DNA of 64,000 nucleotides from Aquiflexum balticum DSM 16537 (GCF_900176595.1 NZ_LT838813.1:2622001-2686000); one strand, 5' to 3'. Numbered from the stretch's first letter, positions 23,840 to 33,409 are shown. Notes: a model not told the origin generated them from the letters alone. Numbers and translations are program-made.

Positions 23840-25297
23840 ATGATAGCTACAAAAGAATTCAATACTGAACATTTTTACACCAGAAAGGTAGAAGACCTCC
23901 ATTTACGAAAATTACGCATTTGCCATTGGGACGTTCCCTTGTATCAAGTTGCGCAGATAATGGCAAAAGAGAAGGTCTCCATTCTTTTTATTGGAGAATC
24001 CGATATAGAAATCAAAGGTTTCGTCACTGATATTACGCTTAGAGATAAAGTGGTGGCTGCACGTCTTTCCTATGAGATTCCCGTAGGTGAAATTATGGAT
24101 AAAAATATCATTTTTATCCACAAAGAGGCATTTTTATATGAAGCATTGTTAATGATGTTTCAGACCAAAACCCGCTACTTGTTGGTAAAGGATTCCGGTA
24201 GATATTTGGGATGGATCAGTAGGAATAAAATTTTGACAGAGCAGTCTCAAGGTCCATTTATTTTTATTCAATCAGTAAAGCAGGCCATGCATAAAGATGA
24301 GCTGAAAGAGAAATGGGCACAGGTACCGGAGATTATCCATCAATTGGTTTCCAAGGGCTTAAAAGCACAGATCATCAATCAGATTATCACTACTGTTACC
24401 GATGCCATTTCCTTACGGATAATTGAAAATACCATCAGGGATATAGGCCCCCCGCCGGCCAATTTTGTTTTTTTTGTTTTGGGAAGCGAAGGAAGGGCTG
24501 AACAAACCCTAAAAACCGATCAAGATAATGCCATTATCTATGAAGACAAGGCCAATGAACACCGAGAAATGGTGAGGGCCTATTTTTTGGAATTTGCCGA
24601 AATCGTATCGGCTTCTTTGGATCATGTTGGGATAGTTTTTTGTAAAGGTGGGTTTATGGCAAAAAATCCCAAATGGACGCATTCCCTGTCACATTGGAAA
24701 AGAAATTACGAATCCTGGATTCAGGAATCTACGCAGGAAACCGTTTTGAAGTATGCCACCTTTTTTGATTGCAGGCCTATTTATGGAGATTTTAGTCTTT
24801 TGGATTCCCTGAAAGAATTTATGGATACTCAACTTCAGAATCCTCCCGAACGGTTTTTTATCAATATGGGAGCCAATGCCCTGCAATATGAGGCCCCGTT
24901 GACCTTTTTCAAAAACATCAGGACATTTAAAATCGATGGTGAGAAACATTTTAATATCAAGAAAACAATGACCCCGATTGTTGATTTGGCAAGGGTTTTT
25001 GCTTTGAAGCATAGGATTTTTGAAACCAATACCGGGAAAAGAATTGAGGCTTTAGAGGAAAAAGGGGTGTTTTCGGCCAACGAATCGCAGGAACTGTACC
25101 ATGCTTATTATTACCTCATGAATTTGAGACTTGAAAAACAAGCCCTACAAATGATAGAAAAAGAGGAAGAACCAAAGAATTTTGTAAGTATCAATCAACT
25201 GACCAAAGTACAAATGGCAACATTGGTAGAAATATTTAAAGTGATCAAGGAATTCCAGTTGAAAATTAAAATAGAATTCACTAAAAATATATTTTAG
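23840..25297 (+). CDS. CBS-domain DUF294 nucleotidyltransferase-like protein
   Basis: Cytosolic protein with a pair of CBS domains (about 20-135) that may sense adenine nucleotides, a nucleotidyltransferase domain (about 165-290) with LGSEGRAEQTLKTDQDNAIIY, where G-S and the D-x-D pattern are the active-site groups, and a helical DUF294 C-terminal domain. The layout resembles PII uridylyltransferase GlnD, and relatives are often called signal-transduction proteins of unknown target. In many genomes such proteins lie beside a DNA polymerase III epsilon-like exonuclease or a sodium/acetate symporter; neither is here. Length 485 residues; ATG at 23840 shares a 51-bp divergent region with the gluconokinase fusion. 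Confidence 0.88.
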   Translation: MIATKEFNTEHFYTRKVEDLHLRKLRICHWDVPLYQVAQIMAKEKVSILFIGESDIEIKGFVTDITLRDKVVAARLSYEIPVGEIMDKNIIFIHKEAFLYEALLMMFQTKTRYLLVKDSGRYLGWISRNKILTEQSQGPFIFIQSVKQAMHKDELKEKWAQVPEIIHQLVSKGLKAQIINQIITTVTDAISLRIIENTIRDIGPPPANFVFFVLGSEGRAEQTLKTDQDNAIIYEDKANEHREMVRAYFLEFAEIVSASLDHVGIVFCKGGFMAKNPKWTHSLSHWKRNYESWIQESTQETVLKYATFFDCRPIYGDFSLLDSLKEFMDTQLQNPPERFFINMGANALQYEAPLTFFKNIRTFKIDGEKHFNIKKTMTPIVDLARVFALKHRIFETNTGKRIEALEEKGVFSANESQELYHAYYYLMNLRLEKQALQMIEKEEEPKNFVSINQLTKVQMATLVEIFKVIKEFQLKIKIEFTKNIF

Positions 25298-25564
25298 AAA
25301 ATAGAAAATATCTTTTTTAAATTTTTTATAAAAGTCTATGATTTAAAACAAAAGTTTTTTTATTTTGTACCTAAAATAATGTCTAGACGTAATTTATTTC
25401 ATGTTAATATTTAGGAATATATTTGAAATTTATCCATTTAAAATTCTTGATTACTTGAATATTTCCAAATTATAAATTGTAATTGATATTCAATTAAATT
25501 GGTTTTAAAATTAAATGCTGATCAGAAGTACTTAGATTGACAATAACTCTAAAAACTCATAAAT

Positions 25565-27892
25565 ATGCTTAGCAATTATCCGCTTTCCGAAGTAGAAAAA
25601 GCATTCCTCAAAGAATCCGGTGTTGAAAAAATCAGCACATTGATTCCTTACCTTACGGTAGATAATTTTCCCAAGTTGGGATTGATCACTGCCTGTAGGT
25701 TTTTGGAATGGGCAGCTGAAAATCCCAATGGGGTCATCAGTTTGCCTACAGGAAAAACACCGGAATATTTCATTAAATGGACCCAGTTTTTATTGGAAAA
25801 TTGGGACAGCAAAAAGGGGAAGGACGTCAGGGAAAAATATGGCCTTTCAGGAGTAAAAAAGCCTGTTTTGAAAGATCTGACTTTTGTACAGATCGATGAG
25901 TTTTACCCCATATCATCCAAGCAGAAAAACAGCTTTTTTGACTATGTCAACAAATTCTATTTAGAAGGATTTGGACTGAATAAGGAAAAGGCGATTTTGA
26001 TCAATTCAGATGAAATACCTTTGGCAGATGGTAAGCATTTCAAAGAAGTTTTTCCTGACCTTAAAGTAGACCTTTCCTTGAGATTCCGGGAACCTATCAA
26101 TAATCTGGAAAAAATTCAACAGAAATCCATTTACATGATAGACCATTGGTGCGGTCAATATGAGAAAAAAATCAGGGACGTTGGAGGTATAGGATTTTTC
26201 TTGGGAGGCATTGGACCTGATGGTCACATTGCTTTCAATACCAGGGGATCCCACCTTTACTCTACAACTAGATTAACTGAGACCAACTTTGAGACTCAGG
26301 CTGTAGCAGCAGGTGATTTGGGTGGAATCGAAATTTCGGCCAACAGATTGGTCATTACTATTGGATTGGATACCATTGTCCACAATCCTGAAGCAGTAGG
26401 TATCATCATCGCTGCCGGGGAGGCAAAAGCCCAGATAGTCAAAGATTCACTTGAGACTCCGCTCAATAATATCTATCCGGGTACCGTCTTGCAAAAACTG
26501 AAGAATGGCCGTTTTTACCTGACCAAGGGCGCGGCGGTGAGATTGACTGATTCAGTAGATGCCTATTACCAAAATGGGGAATGGACTTGGGAAAAAACAG
26601 AAAGAGCGATCGTAGATTTATGTAAAAAGATCAAAAAATACGGTCACCGTCTTAAAATAGAAGATCTTAAAGCTGATAAGTACACCTCAATGATTCCGGG
26701 TCTTTCGGAAGATACTGTCAATCAGGTTATTAAAAGTACAGTTGAGAAAATCAACAGAGGTACTACAAAGGAAAAAAACGAGGTGCTCCTGCACACAGGC
26801 CCTCATCATGACGATATATCTTTGGGGATATTGCCACATATTACCAATCAGCTTCAGGAGAATAGCAATGAGGCACATTTTTCAGTGCTGACTTCCGGGT
26901 TCACGGCTGTTACAAATACATTTGTAATTGATACCCTTCTACTTACAAAAAGACTATTGGATGAAGGTGAAATCCAAATGGTGAAGTATGAAGATTTCTT
27001 TGATGTCGGGTATAAACTGAAGACCGACAAAGACGTGTACCATTTCCTGACCAATGTGGCATCAGAAGATCCTGACCAAAGAATGAGGGGCTTGTGTCAT
27101 AGGGTGGTGAGAGCTGTTGTGGATATTTTTGAAGTAAAATCCAAGCAAAAACTCAGGGAAACCATCAATGATATCATAAGCATTTTGAAGAATTCCTATG
27201 ACGGTGAAAAGAATCCCTCAAAAATCCAGAAATTGAAAGGGATGATCAGGGAATTTGAGGAAGAACTGGTCTGGGCTCATTTTGGTGTGCAGGTGAAAAA
27301 CGTACACCATTTGAGGTTAGGATTCTACACCGGGGATATTTTCACTGAGCAGCCGGATAAAAAGCGTGATGTAATCCCAATTGTGGAAATGTTTAAGAGT
27401 ATTAATCCTACAAAAATAAGCTTGACACTTGATCCCGAAGGTTCCGGTCCGGACACTCACTACAAAGTTCTCCAGGCCACTGCTGAGGCCGTGAGACAAT
27501 GGGGAGAGGAAAAGGACCTGAGTGAATTGAGAATTATTGGATACAGGAATGTTTGGTTTAAATTTGAACCCCATGAAGCCAATGTGATTGTCCCCGTTTC
27601 TTTGGGAGACATGTCGGTCATGGAGGATTCTTTTGCCAATTGTTACCTCAGCCAGGTCAATGCCTCATTCCCCAGCTACAGCCACAATGGCAAGTTCAGT
27701 ACTGTGGCCAAAAGGACTTGGGTAGGACAATTAAATGATATTCAGTTGCTTTTGGGAAAAAATTACTTTTATCAGCATGATACAGCTAAAGTGAGGTCCA
27801 GTCATGGATTGATCTTTTTCAAAGACATGAATGTAGAAGAATTTCTAGCCCATGCGAGAGAGTTGGAAAAATCAATTGAGGGAATGCTCTAA
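25565..27892 (+). CDS. NagB-like deaminase fused to a PIG-L/LmbE deacetylase
   Basis: N-terminal half (about 30-360) is a glucosamine-6-phosphate deaminase-type domain: ISLPTGKTP phosphate loop, catalytic-base region QIDEFY (D111) and GGIGPDGHIAF (D219, H221). The residue matching E. coli Glu148 is Thr226 (FNTRG instead of FNEP), so the usual proton relay is altered. The C-terminal half (405-775) is a PIG-L/LmbE metal-dependent N-deacetylase with TGPHHDD (413-417) and a later acidic DPEGSGPDTHY. A combined GlcNAc-6-phosphate deacetylase plus deaminase is plausible but inferred. The next gene is a ROK sugar kinase. Length 775 residues, preceded by a 267-bp AT-rich gap without genes. Confidence 0.87.
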   Translation: MLSNYPLSEVEKAFLKESGVEKISTLIPYLTVDNFPKLGLITACRFLEWAAENPNGVISLPTGKTPEYFIKWTQFLLENWDSKKGKDVREKYGLSGVKKPVLKDLTFVQIDEFYPISSKQKNSFFDYVNKFYLEGFGLNKEKAILINSDEIPLADGKHFKEVFPDLKVDLSLRFREPINNLEKIQQKSIYMIDHWCGQYEKKIRDVGGIGFFLGGIGPDGHIAFNTRGSHLYSTTRLTETNFETQAVAAGDLGGIEISANRLVITIGLDTIVHNPEAVGIIIAAGEAKAQIVKDSLETPLNNIYPGTVLQKLKNGRFYLTKGAAVRLTDSVDAYYQNGEWTWEKTERAIVDLCKKIKKYGHRLKIEDLKADKYTSMIPGLSEDTVNQVIKSTVEKINRGTTKEKNEVLLHTGPHHDDISLGILPHITNQLQENSNEAHFSVLTSGFTAVTNTFVIDTLLLTKRLLDEGEIQMVKYEDFFDVGYKLKTDKDVYHFLTNVASEDPDQRMRGLCHRVVRAVVDIFEVKSKQKLRETINDIISILKNSYDGEKNPSKIQKLKGMIREFEEELVWAHFGVQVKNVHHLRLGFYTGDIFTEQPDKKRDVIPIVEMFKSINPTKISLTLDPEGSGPDTHYKVLQATAEAVRQWGEEKDLSELRIIGYRNVWFKFEPHEANVIVPVSLGDMSVMEDSFANCYLSQVNASFPSYSHNGKFSTVAKRTWVGQLNDIQLLLGKNYFYQHDTAKVRSSHGLIFFKDMNVEEFLAHARELEKSIEGML

Positions 27893-27914
27893 CCGTATTT
27901 TCTCAAACCTATAG

Positions 27915-27952
27915 ACAGAAAAAGGAGAATGTTTTCATTCTTCTTTTTCTGT
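27915..27952 (+). terminator. Intercistronic hairpin between the NagB-PIG-L and ROK genes
   Basis: 17-bp stem ACAGAAAAAGGAGAATG / CATTCTTCTTTTTCTGT with one G-U pair and a T4 loop. The 3' arm is U-rich, but no T tract follows, so it could be a partial terminator or an mRNA-stabilising hairpin that sets the ratio of the two gene products. Confidence 0.6.
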
Positions 27953-27976
27953 TGAAAAGCCTTAAAAACTAAATGT

Positions 27977-28870
27977 ATGCTCAAAACCGAAAAACCTATT
28001 CTTGGATTGGATATTGGAGGGACCAATATCAAGGCTGGTGTACTTATTGGGTCGGAACTGACTGACATCAGAATGATTTCCACTCCTTCCGACGAAAGTC
28101 AAGAGGCTATTTTGGAAACTATCGCCGGATTTATAGAAAGCTTTCTACATCATGGTTTTTTTGCCATCGGAATAGGTATCCCCGGATTGATTGATACAGA
28201 TAATGGAATTGTGCTCAATTTGGGCAATATCCCTTCATTTAAAAAAGTGCTCCTCAAGGAATTTTTGGAGGAAAGATTTTGTAAACCCGTATTCATCAAC
28301 AATGATGCGAATTGCTTTGCCCTGGGGGAATATAAATTCGGTGCAGCGCAGGTATACCAGCATGTTGTAGGTATCACATTGGGCACAGGACTTGGTGCAG
28401 GAATTATTGTCAATGGACACCTGTACTGCGGATTCAACTGTGCTGCCGGGGAATGGTGTTCGGCCCCTTACTTGGACAAGGATTTTGAATTCTATTGCAG
28501 CGGTAAATTTTTTCACTGGAAGTATCAGGCAAAAGCCAAATCATTATCAAAAAAAGCTGATCAAGGAGACCCAATTGCCTTGGAAGCTTATGCTGAATAC
28601 GGACATCATTTAGGTGAATTGATTAAAAATGTTTTGTATACGCTTGCGCCACAGGCAATTGTTCTGGGTGGTTCGATACGGAAAGCCTATCCATTTTTCA
28701 AGGATAGCATGGAGGCGACTATCGCTACCTTCAAATACCCTTCAGTAAGCGGAAACCTCAAAATTCTGATTTCAGATTTGGATGAAACGGCGATCCACGG
28801 TGCAGTCGCATTGGTTGGGGAATATGCGGTTCCTGTAGAGAAAATTGGCATTGAAGTCGGTGGAAAGTAA
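27977..28870 (+). CDS. ROK-family sugar kinase without the zinc motif
   Basis: Sugar kinase of the ROK family. ATP-binding LGLDIGGTNIKAG is at the N-terminus, catalytic-region FINNDANCFALGEYKFGA and the second phosphate motif GITLGTGLGAGI follow. The segment that in classic ROK kinases holds His and the CxCGxxGC zinc site here reads AAGEWCSAPYLDKDFEFYC: the catalytic Glu is kept, the His and three zinc cysteines are not. Such zinc-free members exist in Bacteroidota. Following a NagB-PIG-L gene, GlcNAc or glucosamine is the likely substrate; glucose is possible. Length 297 residues, 84 bp after the previous stop. Confidence 0.88.
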   Translation: MLKTEKPILGLDIGGTNIKAGVLIGSELTDIRMISTPSDESQEAILETIAGFIESFLHHGFFAIGIGIPGLIDTDNGIVLNLGNIPSFKKVLLKEFLEERFCKPVFINNDANCFALGEYKFGAAQVYQHVVGITLGTGLGAGIIVNGHLYCGFNCAAGEWCSAPYLDKDFEFYCSGKFFHWKYQAKAKSLSKKADQGDPIALEAYAEYGHHLGELIKNVLYTLAPQAIVLGGSIRKAYPFFKDSMEATIATFKYPSVSGNLKILISDLDETAIHGAVALVGEYAVPVEKIGIEVGGK

Positions 28871-28940
28871 ATCCATTGTTTCAAAATATTATTTGGAAAG
28901 CCCTTTTTATTTTCCCTCAGGTTTAAAAATATTCGTAACT

Positions 28941-28961
28941 TTCGGGTCAATCGAACCCGAA
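28941..28961 (+). promoter_or_regulatory. Inverted repeat just before the cystathionine beta-synthase start
   Basis: TTCGGGT and ACCCGAA (7-bp arms, 7-nt spacer) end 4 nt before the ATG at 28966. It could be an operator or an RNA hairpin that covers the ribosome entry site. Confidence 0.45.
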
Positions 28962-28965
28962 TATT

Positions 28966-30333
28966 ATGATTTATAACTCCATTATTGAGACCATAGGAAA
29001 TACTCCTATGATCAGGCTGAACAAATTGAACAAAGGAATCAAAGGTGAGATACTAGTAAAAGTGGAGTATTTCAATCCCGGTAATTCCATGAAAGACCGT
29101 ATGGCTATCAAAATGGTGGAAGATGCGGAAGAAGCAGGTCTGCTCAAACCTGGAGGGACCATCATCGAAGGGACGAGTGGCAATACAGGGATGGGTCTGG
29201 CATTAGCGGCAATTGCAAAAGGATACCGGTGTATTTTTACCATGGCCGATAAGCAATCCAAAGAAAAAATCGATATTCTCAAAGCAGTGGGTGCAGAAGT
29301 TATTGTTTGTCCTACCAATGTATCACCCGAAGATCCAAGGTCATATTATTCAGTTGCAAGAAAGCTGAATAATGATATCCCGAATTCTTTTTACCCAAAT
29401 CAGTACGATAACCTATCCAACTCTTTGGCACATTATGAAACCACGGGTCCTGAAATCTGGAAGGATACTGAAGGGAAAATAACCCATTATGCAGCTGGAG
29501 TAGGGACAGGAGGGTCCATGTGCGGAACAGCCAAATACCTTAAAGAACAAAATCCCGATATTGTTACTGTAGGTATTGATACTTATGGTTCTGTTTTTAA
29601 AAAATACAAAGAGACAGGCATATTTGATGAGAATGAAGTTTATCCCTACCTGACAGAAGGAATTGGTGAGGACATTTTACCCAAAAATGTTGATTTCTCC
29701 TTAATTGATCATTTTATAAAAGTGACGGATAAAGATGCCGCAGTCATGACAAGAAGACTTTCAAAAGAAGAAGGCCTTTTTGTTGGATGGTCTTGCGGTT
29801 CTGCTGTTCATGGAGCTTTGGAATATGCCAAAGAAAATCTGAAAGAGGGTGATAGAATGGTCATAATTTTACCTGACCACGGTACAAGATACCTGGGAAA
29901 AATCTACAATGACGACTGGATGAGAAATCACGGTTTTCTGGAAGACAAAACTTTTGGAACTGCCCGGGATATTATCGCTTCCCGAAATGGCAATTACCAA
30001 TTGTTGGTTTCCTATAAAAATGACAGGGTTAAAGACACCATTCATCTGATGAACAGTAAAAGTGTCTCCCAAATTCCGGTTATAGAAGATGGTCAGGTGA
30101 TCGGAAGTATAACAGACAGCAAGCTACTTTCCAAGATTATAGAAAATCCCGAGCTGAAAGATGCAGCAGTGGCAGATGTAATGGAAGATCCCATGAAGTT
30201 CGTGGCTTTGGACAGTACTCTGGATGTATTGTCTTCCATGCTTGACTCTGCCAAAGCAGTGCTTGTGAGAGATGACAATCATCAAGTCCATATTGTGACC
30301 AAGCACGATATTCTTGAGGCGATGACGAAGTAG
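28966..30333 (+). CDS. Cystathionine beta-synthase with C-terminal CBS pair
   Basis: PLP enzyme of the beta family that condenses serine (or O-acetylserine) with homocysteine to cystathionine, or forms cysteine. PLP lysine is in NSMKDRMA, phosphate loop GVGTGGSMCGTAKYL, substrate loop EGTSGNTGMGLA. After about residue 330 come two CBS modules (SKSVSQIPVIEDGQVIGSI and MDSAKAVLVRDDNH regions), as in human CBS but without the heme domain. Length 455 residues fits bacterial cystathionine beta-synthases. A cysteine synthase role cannot be excluded from sequence alone. ATG start; the upstream inverted repeat may control it. Confidence 0.93.
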   Translation: MIYNSIIETIGNTPMIRLNKLNKGIKGEILVKVEYFNPGNSMKDRMAIKMVEDAEEAGLLKPGGTIIEGTSGNTGMGLALAAIAKGYRCIFTMADKQSKEKIDILKAVGAEVIVCPTNVSPEDPRSYYSVARKLNNDIPNSFYPNQYDNLSNSLAHYETTGPEIWKDTEGKITHYAAGVGTGGSMCGTAKYLKEQNPDIVTVGIDTYGSVFKKYKETGIFDENEVYPYLTEGIGEDILPKNVDFSLIDHFIKVTDKDAAVMTRRLSKEEGLFVGWSCGSAVHGALEYAKENLKEGDRMVIILPDHGTRYLGKIYNDDWMRNHGFLEDKTFGTARDIIASRNGNYQLLVSYKNDRVKDTIHLMNSKSVSQIPVIEDGQVIGSITDSKLLSKIIENPELKDAAVADVMEDPMKFVALDSTLDVLSSMLDSAKAVLVRDDNHQVHIVTKHDILEAMTK

Positions 30334-30518
30334 ATTGAAGTTTGAAAATTGGTGATTGAGGTCGGATATTTTATAGAACAGAAAGTTTTGACTGTTGCCG
30401 AATTTCAGATGACCATTGATGGTTAGGATGGAGTGAAAGTCAGTCTAAGTTGATTAAATATCAAAGAATACAATTTTACGGTCTAATTTATATATAATTC
30501 AAATAATTGATAAAAAGT

Positions 30519-30545
30519 AAAGGCAAGGACATTTTCCTTGCCTTT
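30519..30545. terminator. Hairpin between cbs and the membrane protein gene
   Basis: 11-bp stem AAAGGCAAGGA / TCCTTGCCTTT with loop CATTT. No long T tract on the plus strand, so strength is uncertain. The preceding 180 bp after cbs show no gene. Confidence 0.6.
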
Positions 30546-30567
30546 ATTGTGAAAAATCAAAAAATTC

Positions 30568-31197
30568 ATGAGCAAAGAGAAATTGGCATTATTAAGAGAA
30601 AGAGGATATGACTTTGATATCAAAGATATCTTTTTACGTGCCTGGCAAATGTATTTGAAAGAGCCCTTACAAAGTTCTGCATTTATGATGTTCATATTTT
30701 CTTTACAACTTCTGGCGATTTTATACCTCAAAGATTTTGCGTTGTTACAAGGGATCTTTCTTGCACCGCCTTTATACTCCGGGTTTTACCTTGTGGCCAA
30801 TAAAATCTCAATGAAACAACAAGTTGTGTACCCGGATTTTTTTAAAGGATTCAATTTCTATATTCCTGTGTTTTCAATTTGGCTGATAGGCCAGATAATT
30901 ACGGCTTTCGGATTGGTTCTATTTGTGATTCCGGGTATTTATCTTGCTGTAGCTTATAGTTTTTCTGTGTTGATGGCGTTGTTTGGAGGTTTTGATTTCT
31001 GGACCGCCTTGGAAGAAAGCAGGAAATTGATCACCGTTCGTTGGCTTAAATTCTTTTTGTTTACATTGGTCGTTATTGTGATCAATGTTTTGGGAATAAT
31101 GTCCTTTTTCTTAGGATTATTGGTCACCGTTCCGGTCACGTATTATGCTACTTATATTCTTTTTGAGGACCTGACAAAGGATATTTTTGCAGAATAA
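30568..31197 (+). CDS. Integral membrane protein, DUF975-like, function unknown
   Basis: 209 residues. A cytoplasmic N-terminus (about 40 residues) is followed by five or so hydrophobic segments. Two patterns are notable: FVIPGIYLAVAYSFSVLMAL and the later AALEESRKLI-type segment (TALEESRKLITVRW). They recur in polytopic proteins of the DUF975 and glycerophosphodiesterase-membrane-domain type. No enzyme motif is visible. AlkB follows 73 bp later in the same direction; a shared transcript is possible but there is no overlap to prove it. Confidence 0.7.
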   Translation: MSKEKLALLRERGYDFDIKDIFLRAWQMYLKEPLQSSAFMMFIFSLQLLAILYLKDFALLQGIFLAPPLYSGFYLVANKISMKQQVVYPDFFKGFNFYIPVFSIWLIGQIITAFGLVLFVIPGIYLAVAYSFSVLMALFGGFDFWTALEESRKLITVRWLKFFLFTLVVIVINVLGIMSFFLGLLVTVPVTYYATYILFEDLTKDIFAE

Positions 31198-31270
31198 AAT
31201 CAGACAACTTCTAAAAGATGATATGAATTTGATGTTTCTTTTTTTGGTCATGATTATCTAACTTGATGGC

Positions 31271-32356
31271 ATGAAGCATTTGAAAAAAATCGGATTTTAT
31301 TCTGCATTTATTCTCCCTGTTTTGTTGGTGGTTGGATTTTACTTGGGAGGATGGAATATGTTGATCATTCATGCATTTGTATTCATCCTCGTTCCACTCA
31401 TGGATTACCTGATTAAAACCGATAAGTCAAATGTTCCCGAAGGTGAGATTTCAGCAGTTTCAAAAGAAAAATTTTACAGCATGGTTACATTCGTTTGGGT
31501 ATATGTTCAACTAGGTATATTGGTATGGGGATTTTCTGTAATATCTTCAAAAACGCTATCCTTTGCTGAGTGGCTCGCTTTCAGTACCGGTATGGCCTTG
31601 GTAACAGGAGGAATAGGAATTACCGTTGCTCATGAATTGGGGCATAAGTCAGAAAAATTGGAACAGTTCTATGCAAAGGTTCTCCTAATGACGGTATGTT
31701 ACATGCACTTTTTCATAGAACATAATCGAGGTCACCATGTGCGTGTTGCGACACCTGATGATCCGGCTACCAGTAGATTTGGAGAGACATTCTATAGTTT
31801 TTGGTGGAGGTCGGTGAAGGATGGGTTTTTCAGTGCAATCCATTTAGAAGAAGAGAGGTTGCAGAAAAAAGGTGTTTCTTTCTGGTCTGTCCAAAATCAA
31901 ATGATTCAATTTATTTTAGCACCAATACTTTTTATTGGATTTTTCACCATGGTTTTTTCTCAGATTCAAAACAGGTTTACTTGGGAGGTACCGGTTTTCT
32001 TTTTTGTGCAGAGCTTTTTTGCTTTCAGTCTTTTGGAATTGGTCAATTATATAGAGCATTATGGCATGTCCCGAAAGCAATTGTCAAATGGGCGATATGA
32101 AAAAGTCACCCCATTACATTCCTGGAATGCCAGTCATATGGTCAGCAATTTCCTGTTATTTCAGTTGCAGCGGCATTCAGATCATCATGCTTTTGCCTAC
32201 AAGCGCTATCAGATTCTCAACCATTATGATGAAAGCCCTCAATTGCCGCAGGGCTATTCCGCCATGATCATTTTGGCCTTGTTTCCGGCTTTGTGGTTTC
32301 AGGTGATGGATAAAAGGTTGGAGGAGTGGAAGCGTAAGACTTGGGTAGATAGGTAA
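31271..32356 (+). CDS. alkB: Alkane 1-monooxygenase-like membrane di-iron hydroxylase
   Basis: Membrane enzyme that hydroxylates terminal C-H bonds of alkanes using two irons. The eight-His signature is complete: HELGHK near residue 122, EHNRGHH near 150, NYIEHYGM near 258, and LQRHSDHHA near 295. Six hydrophobic helices surround them. The 361 residues match family length. Rubredoxin and rubredoxin reductase needed for electron supply are not adjacent. In Bacteroidota these enzymes may also act on fatty chains, so alkane use is a family-based inference. The gene converges with the BatA operon; the two stop codons lie 6 bp apart. Confidence 0.93.
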   Translation: MKHLKKIGFYSAFILPVLLVVGFYLGGWNMLIIHAFVFILVPLMDYLIKTDKSNVPEGEISAVSKEKFYSMVTFVWVYVQLGILVWGFSVISSKTLSFAEWLAFSTGMALVTGGIGITVAHELGHKSEKLEQFYAKVLLMTVCYMHFFIEHNRGHHVRVATPDDPATSRFGETFYSFWWRSVKDGFFSAIHLEEERLQKKGVSFWSVQNQMIQFILAPILFIGFFTMVFSQIQNRFTWEVPVFFFVQSFFAFSLLELVNYIEHYGMSRKQLSNGRYEKVTPLHSWNASHMVSNFLLFQLQRHSDHHAFAYKRYQILNHYDESPQLPQGYSAMIILALFPALWFQVMDKRLEEWKRKTWVDR

Positions 32357-32362
32357 ATGGTT

Positions 32363-33409
32363 TTAATCCAATAGGAAATTATTAAAGAAGGAACTCTTCA
32401 ATCCCAGCCAAATCAGAATCAAAATTATTCCCCAAAACAGATAAACCCTGTAATAGTCCACGGTTTCCTTGTATCGGGATTCAATGATTTCGGCTTTTTC
32501 CATTTCATTGATCTGATCAAAGATCTCTTCCAAAGCATTGCCGTCTGAGGCACGGAAAAATTTACCTTCACCTATTCTGGCAATTTCCCTCAAAGTAGTT
32601 TCGTCCAAATAGCTTTCGATCATTTGGGGTCTTCCAAAGAAATCCACGCCATAAGGTACCATTCCGTCTTTACCGACAGCTATGGTATATATCTTTATAT
32701 CCATGGCAGACGCTAATTGTGCGGCATATAAAGGGTCCACGTTGCCAGCATTGTTTTCTCCATCACTGAGCAGAATCATCACCTTACTTTTGGAATCAGA
32801 TTCCCTGATTCTATTGGTTCCTGCTGCCAGCGCACTTCCAATAGCAGTACCCTTGGCATCCATCATATTGAATGAAATATCTTTGATGAGGTCTGTAAGC
32901 AAGGGATAGTCATTGGTCAGGGGAGCCAAAGAATACGCTTCCCCCGAAAAAATCACTACTCCGATCCGATCCCCAAAACGGCCATTGATAAAATCTGTGG
33001 CCGTTTGTTTGGCAGATTCCAGTCTATTGGGTTTGAAGTCCTGCAGATCCATGGATTCAGAAATATCCATGACCAGCATGATATCAATTCCTTCTGTATA
33101 CTGCTCCACCCTTTCGTTGGTTTTTTGCGGCCTTGCCAGTGCGATGACCATCAGCCAGACTGCAAGAACGAAAAACAATCCGGGAATTAACCTGAGATAT
33201 GTCCAGGGATTATTTTGAGAAACTGAACCGGGCAATGAAAGTTCCAATACCGGGTTTTTCAGAAACTTGATAAATTTTCTCAATAATATTATAAGCGGAG
33301 CTATCCAAATCAGATGAAGCGCCCATAAATTTTCCCATTCAAAAGAGCGGAAAGTCTCAGGGTAAAACCAAAACAAAGAAAAAAAATCTGAAATATTATT
33401 TGGGTTCAT
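32363..33409 (-). CDS. BatA-like von Willebrand factor A membrane protein
   Basis: Aerotolerance-operon protein with a VWA domain displayed at the membrane. Two N-terminal hydrophobic helices (about 28-45 and 73-93) precede the VWA domain, whose MIDAS motif is DISESMD near residue 112 with the later TNDYPLL and SDGENN. A last helix near the C-terminus (YLFWGIILILIWLG) anchors the other side. The 14-bp overlap with the upstream gene implies translational coupling. Length 348 residues. Partners would be BatB-E elsewhere. The role in stress tolerance is known from Bacteroides and inferred here. Confidence 0.9.
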   Translation of the reverse strand: MNPNNISDFFSLFWFYPETFRSFEWENLWALHLIWIAPLIILLRKFIKFLKNPVLELSLPGSVSQNNPWTYLRLIPGLFFVLAVWLMVIALARPQKTNERVEQYTEGIDIMLVMDISESMDLQDFKPNRLESAKQTATDFINGRFGDRIGVVIFSGEAYSLAPLTNDYPLLTDLIKDISFNMMDAKGTAIGSALAAGTNRIRESDSKSKVMILLSDGENNAGNVDPLYAAQLASAMDIKIYTIAVGKDGMVPYGVDFFGRPQMIESYLDETTLREIARIGEGKFFRASDGNALEEIFDQINEMEKAEIIESRYKETVDYYRVYLFWGIILILIWLGLKSSFFNNFLLD

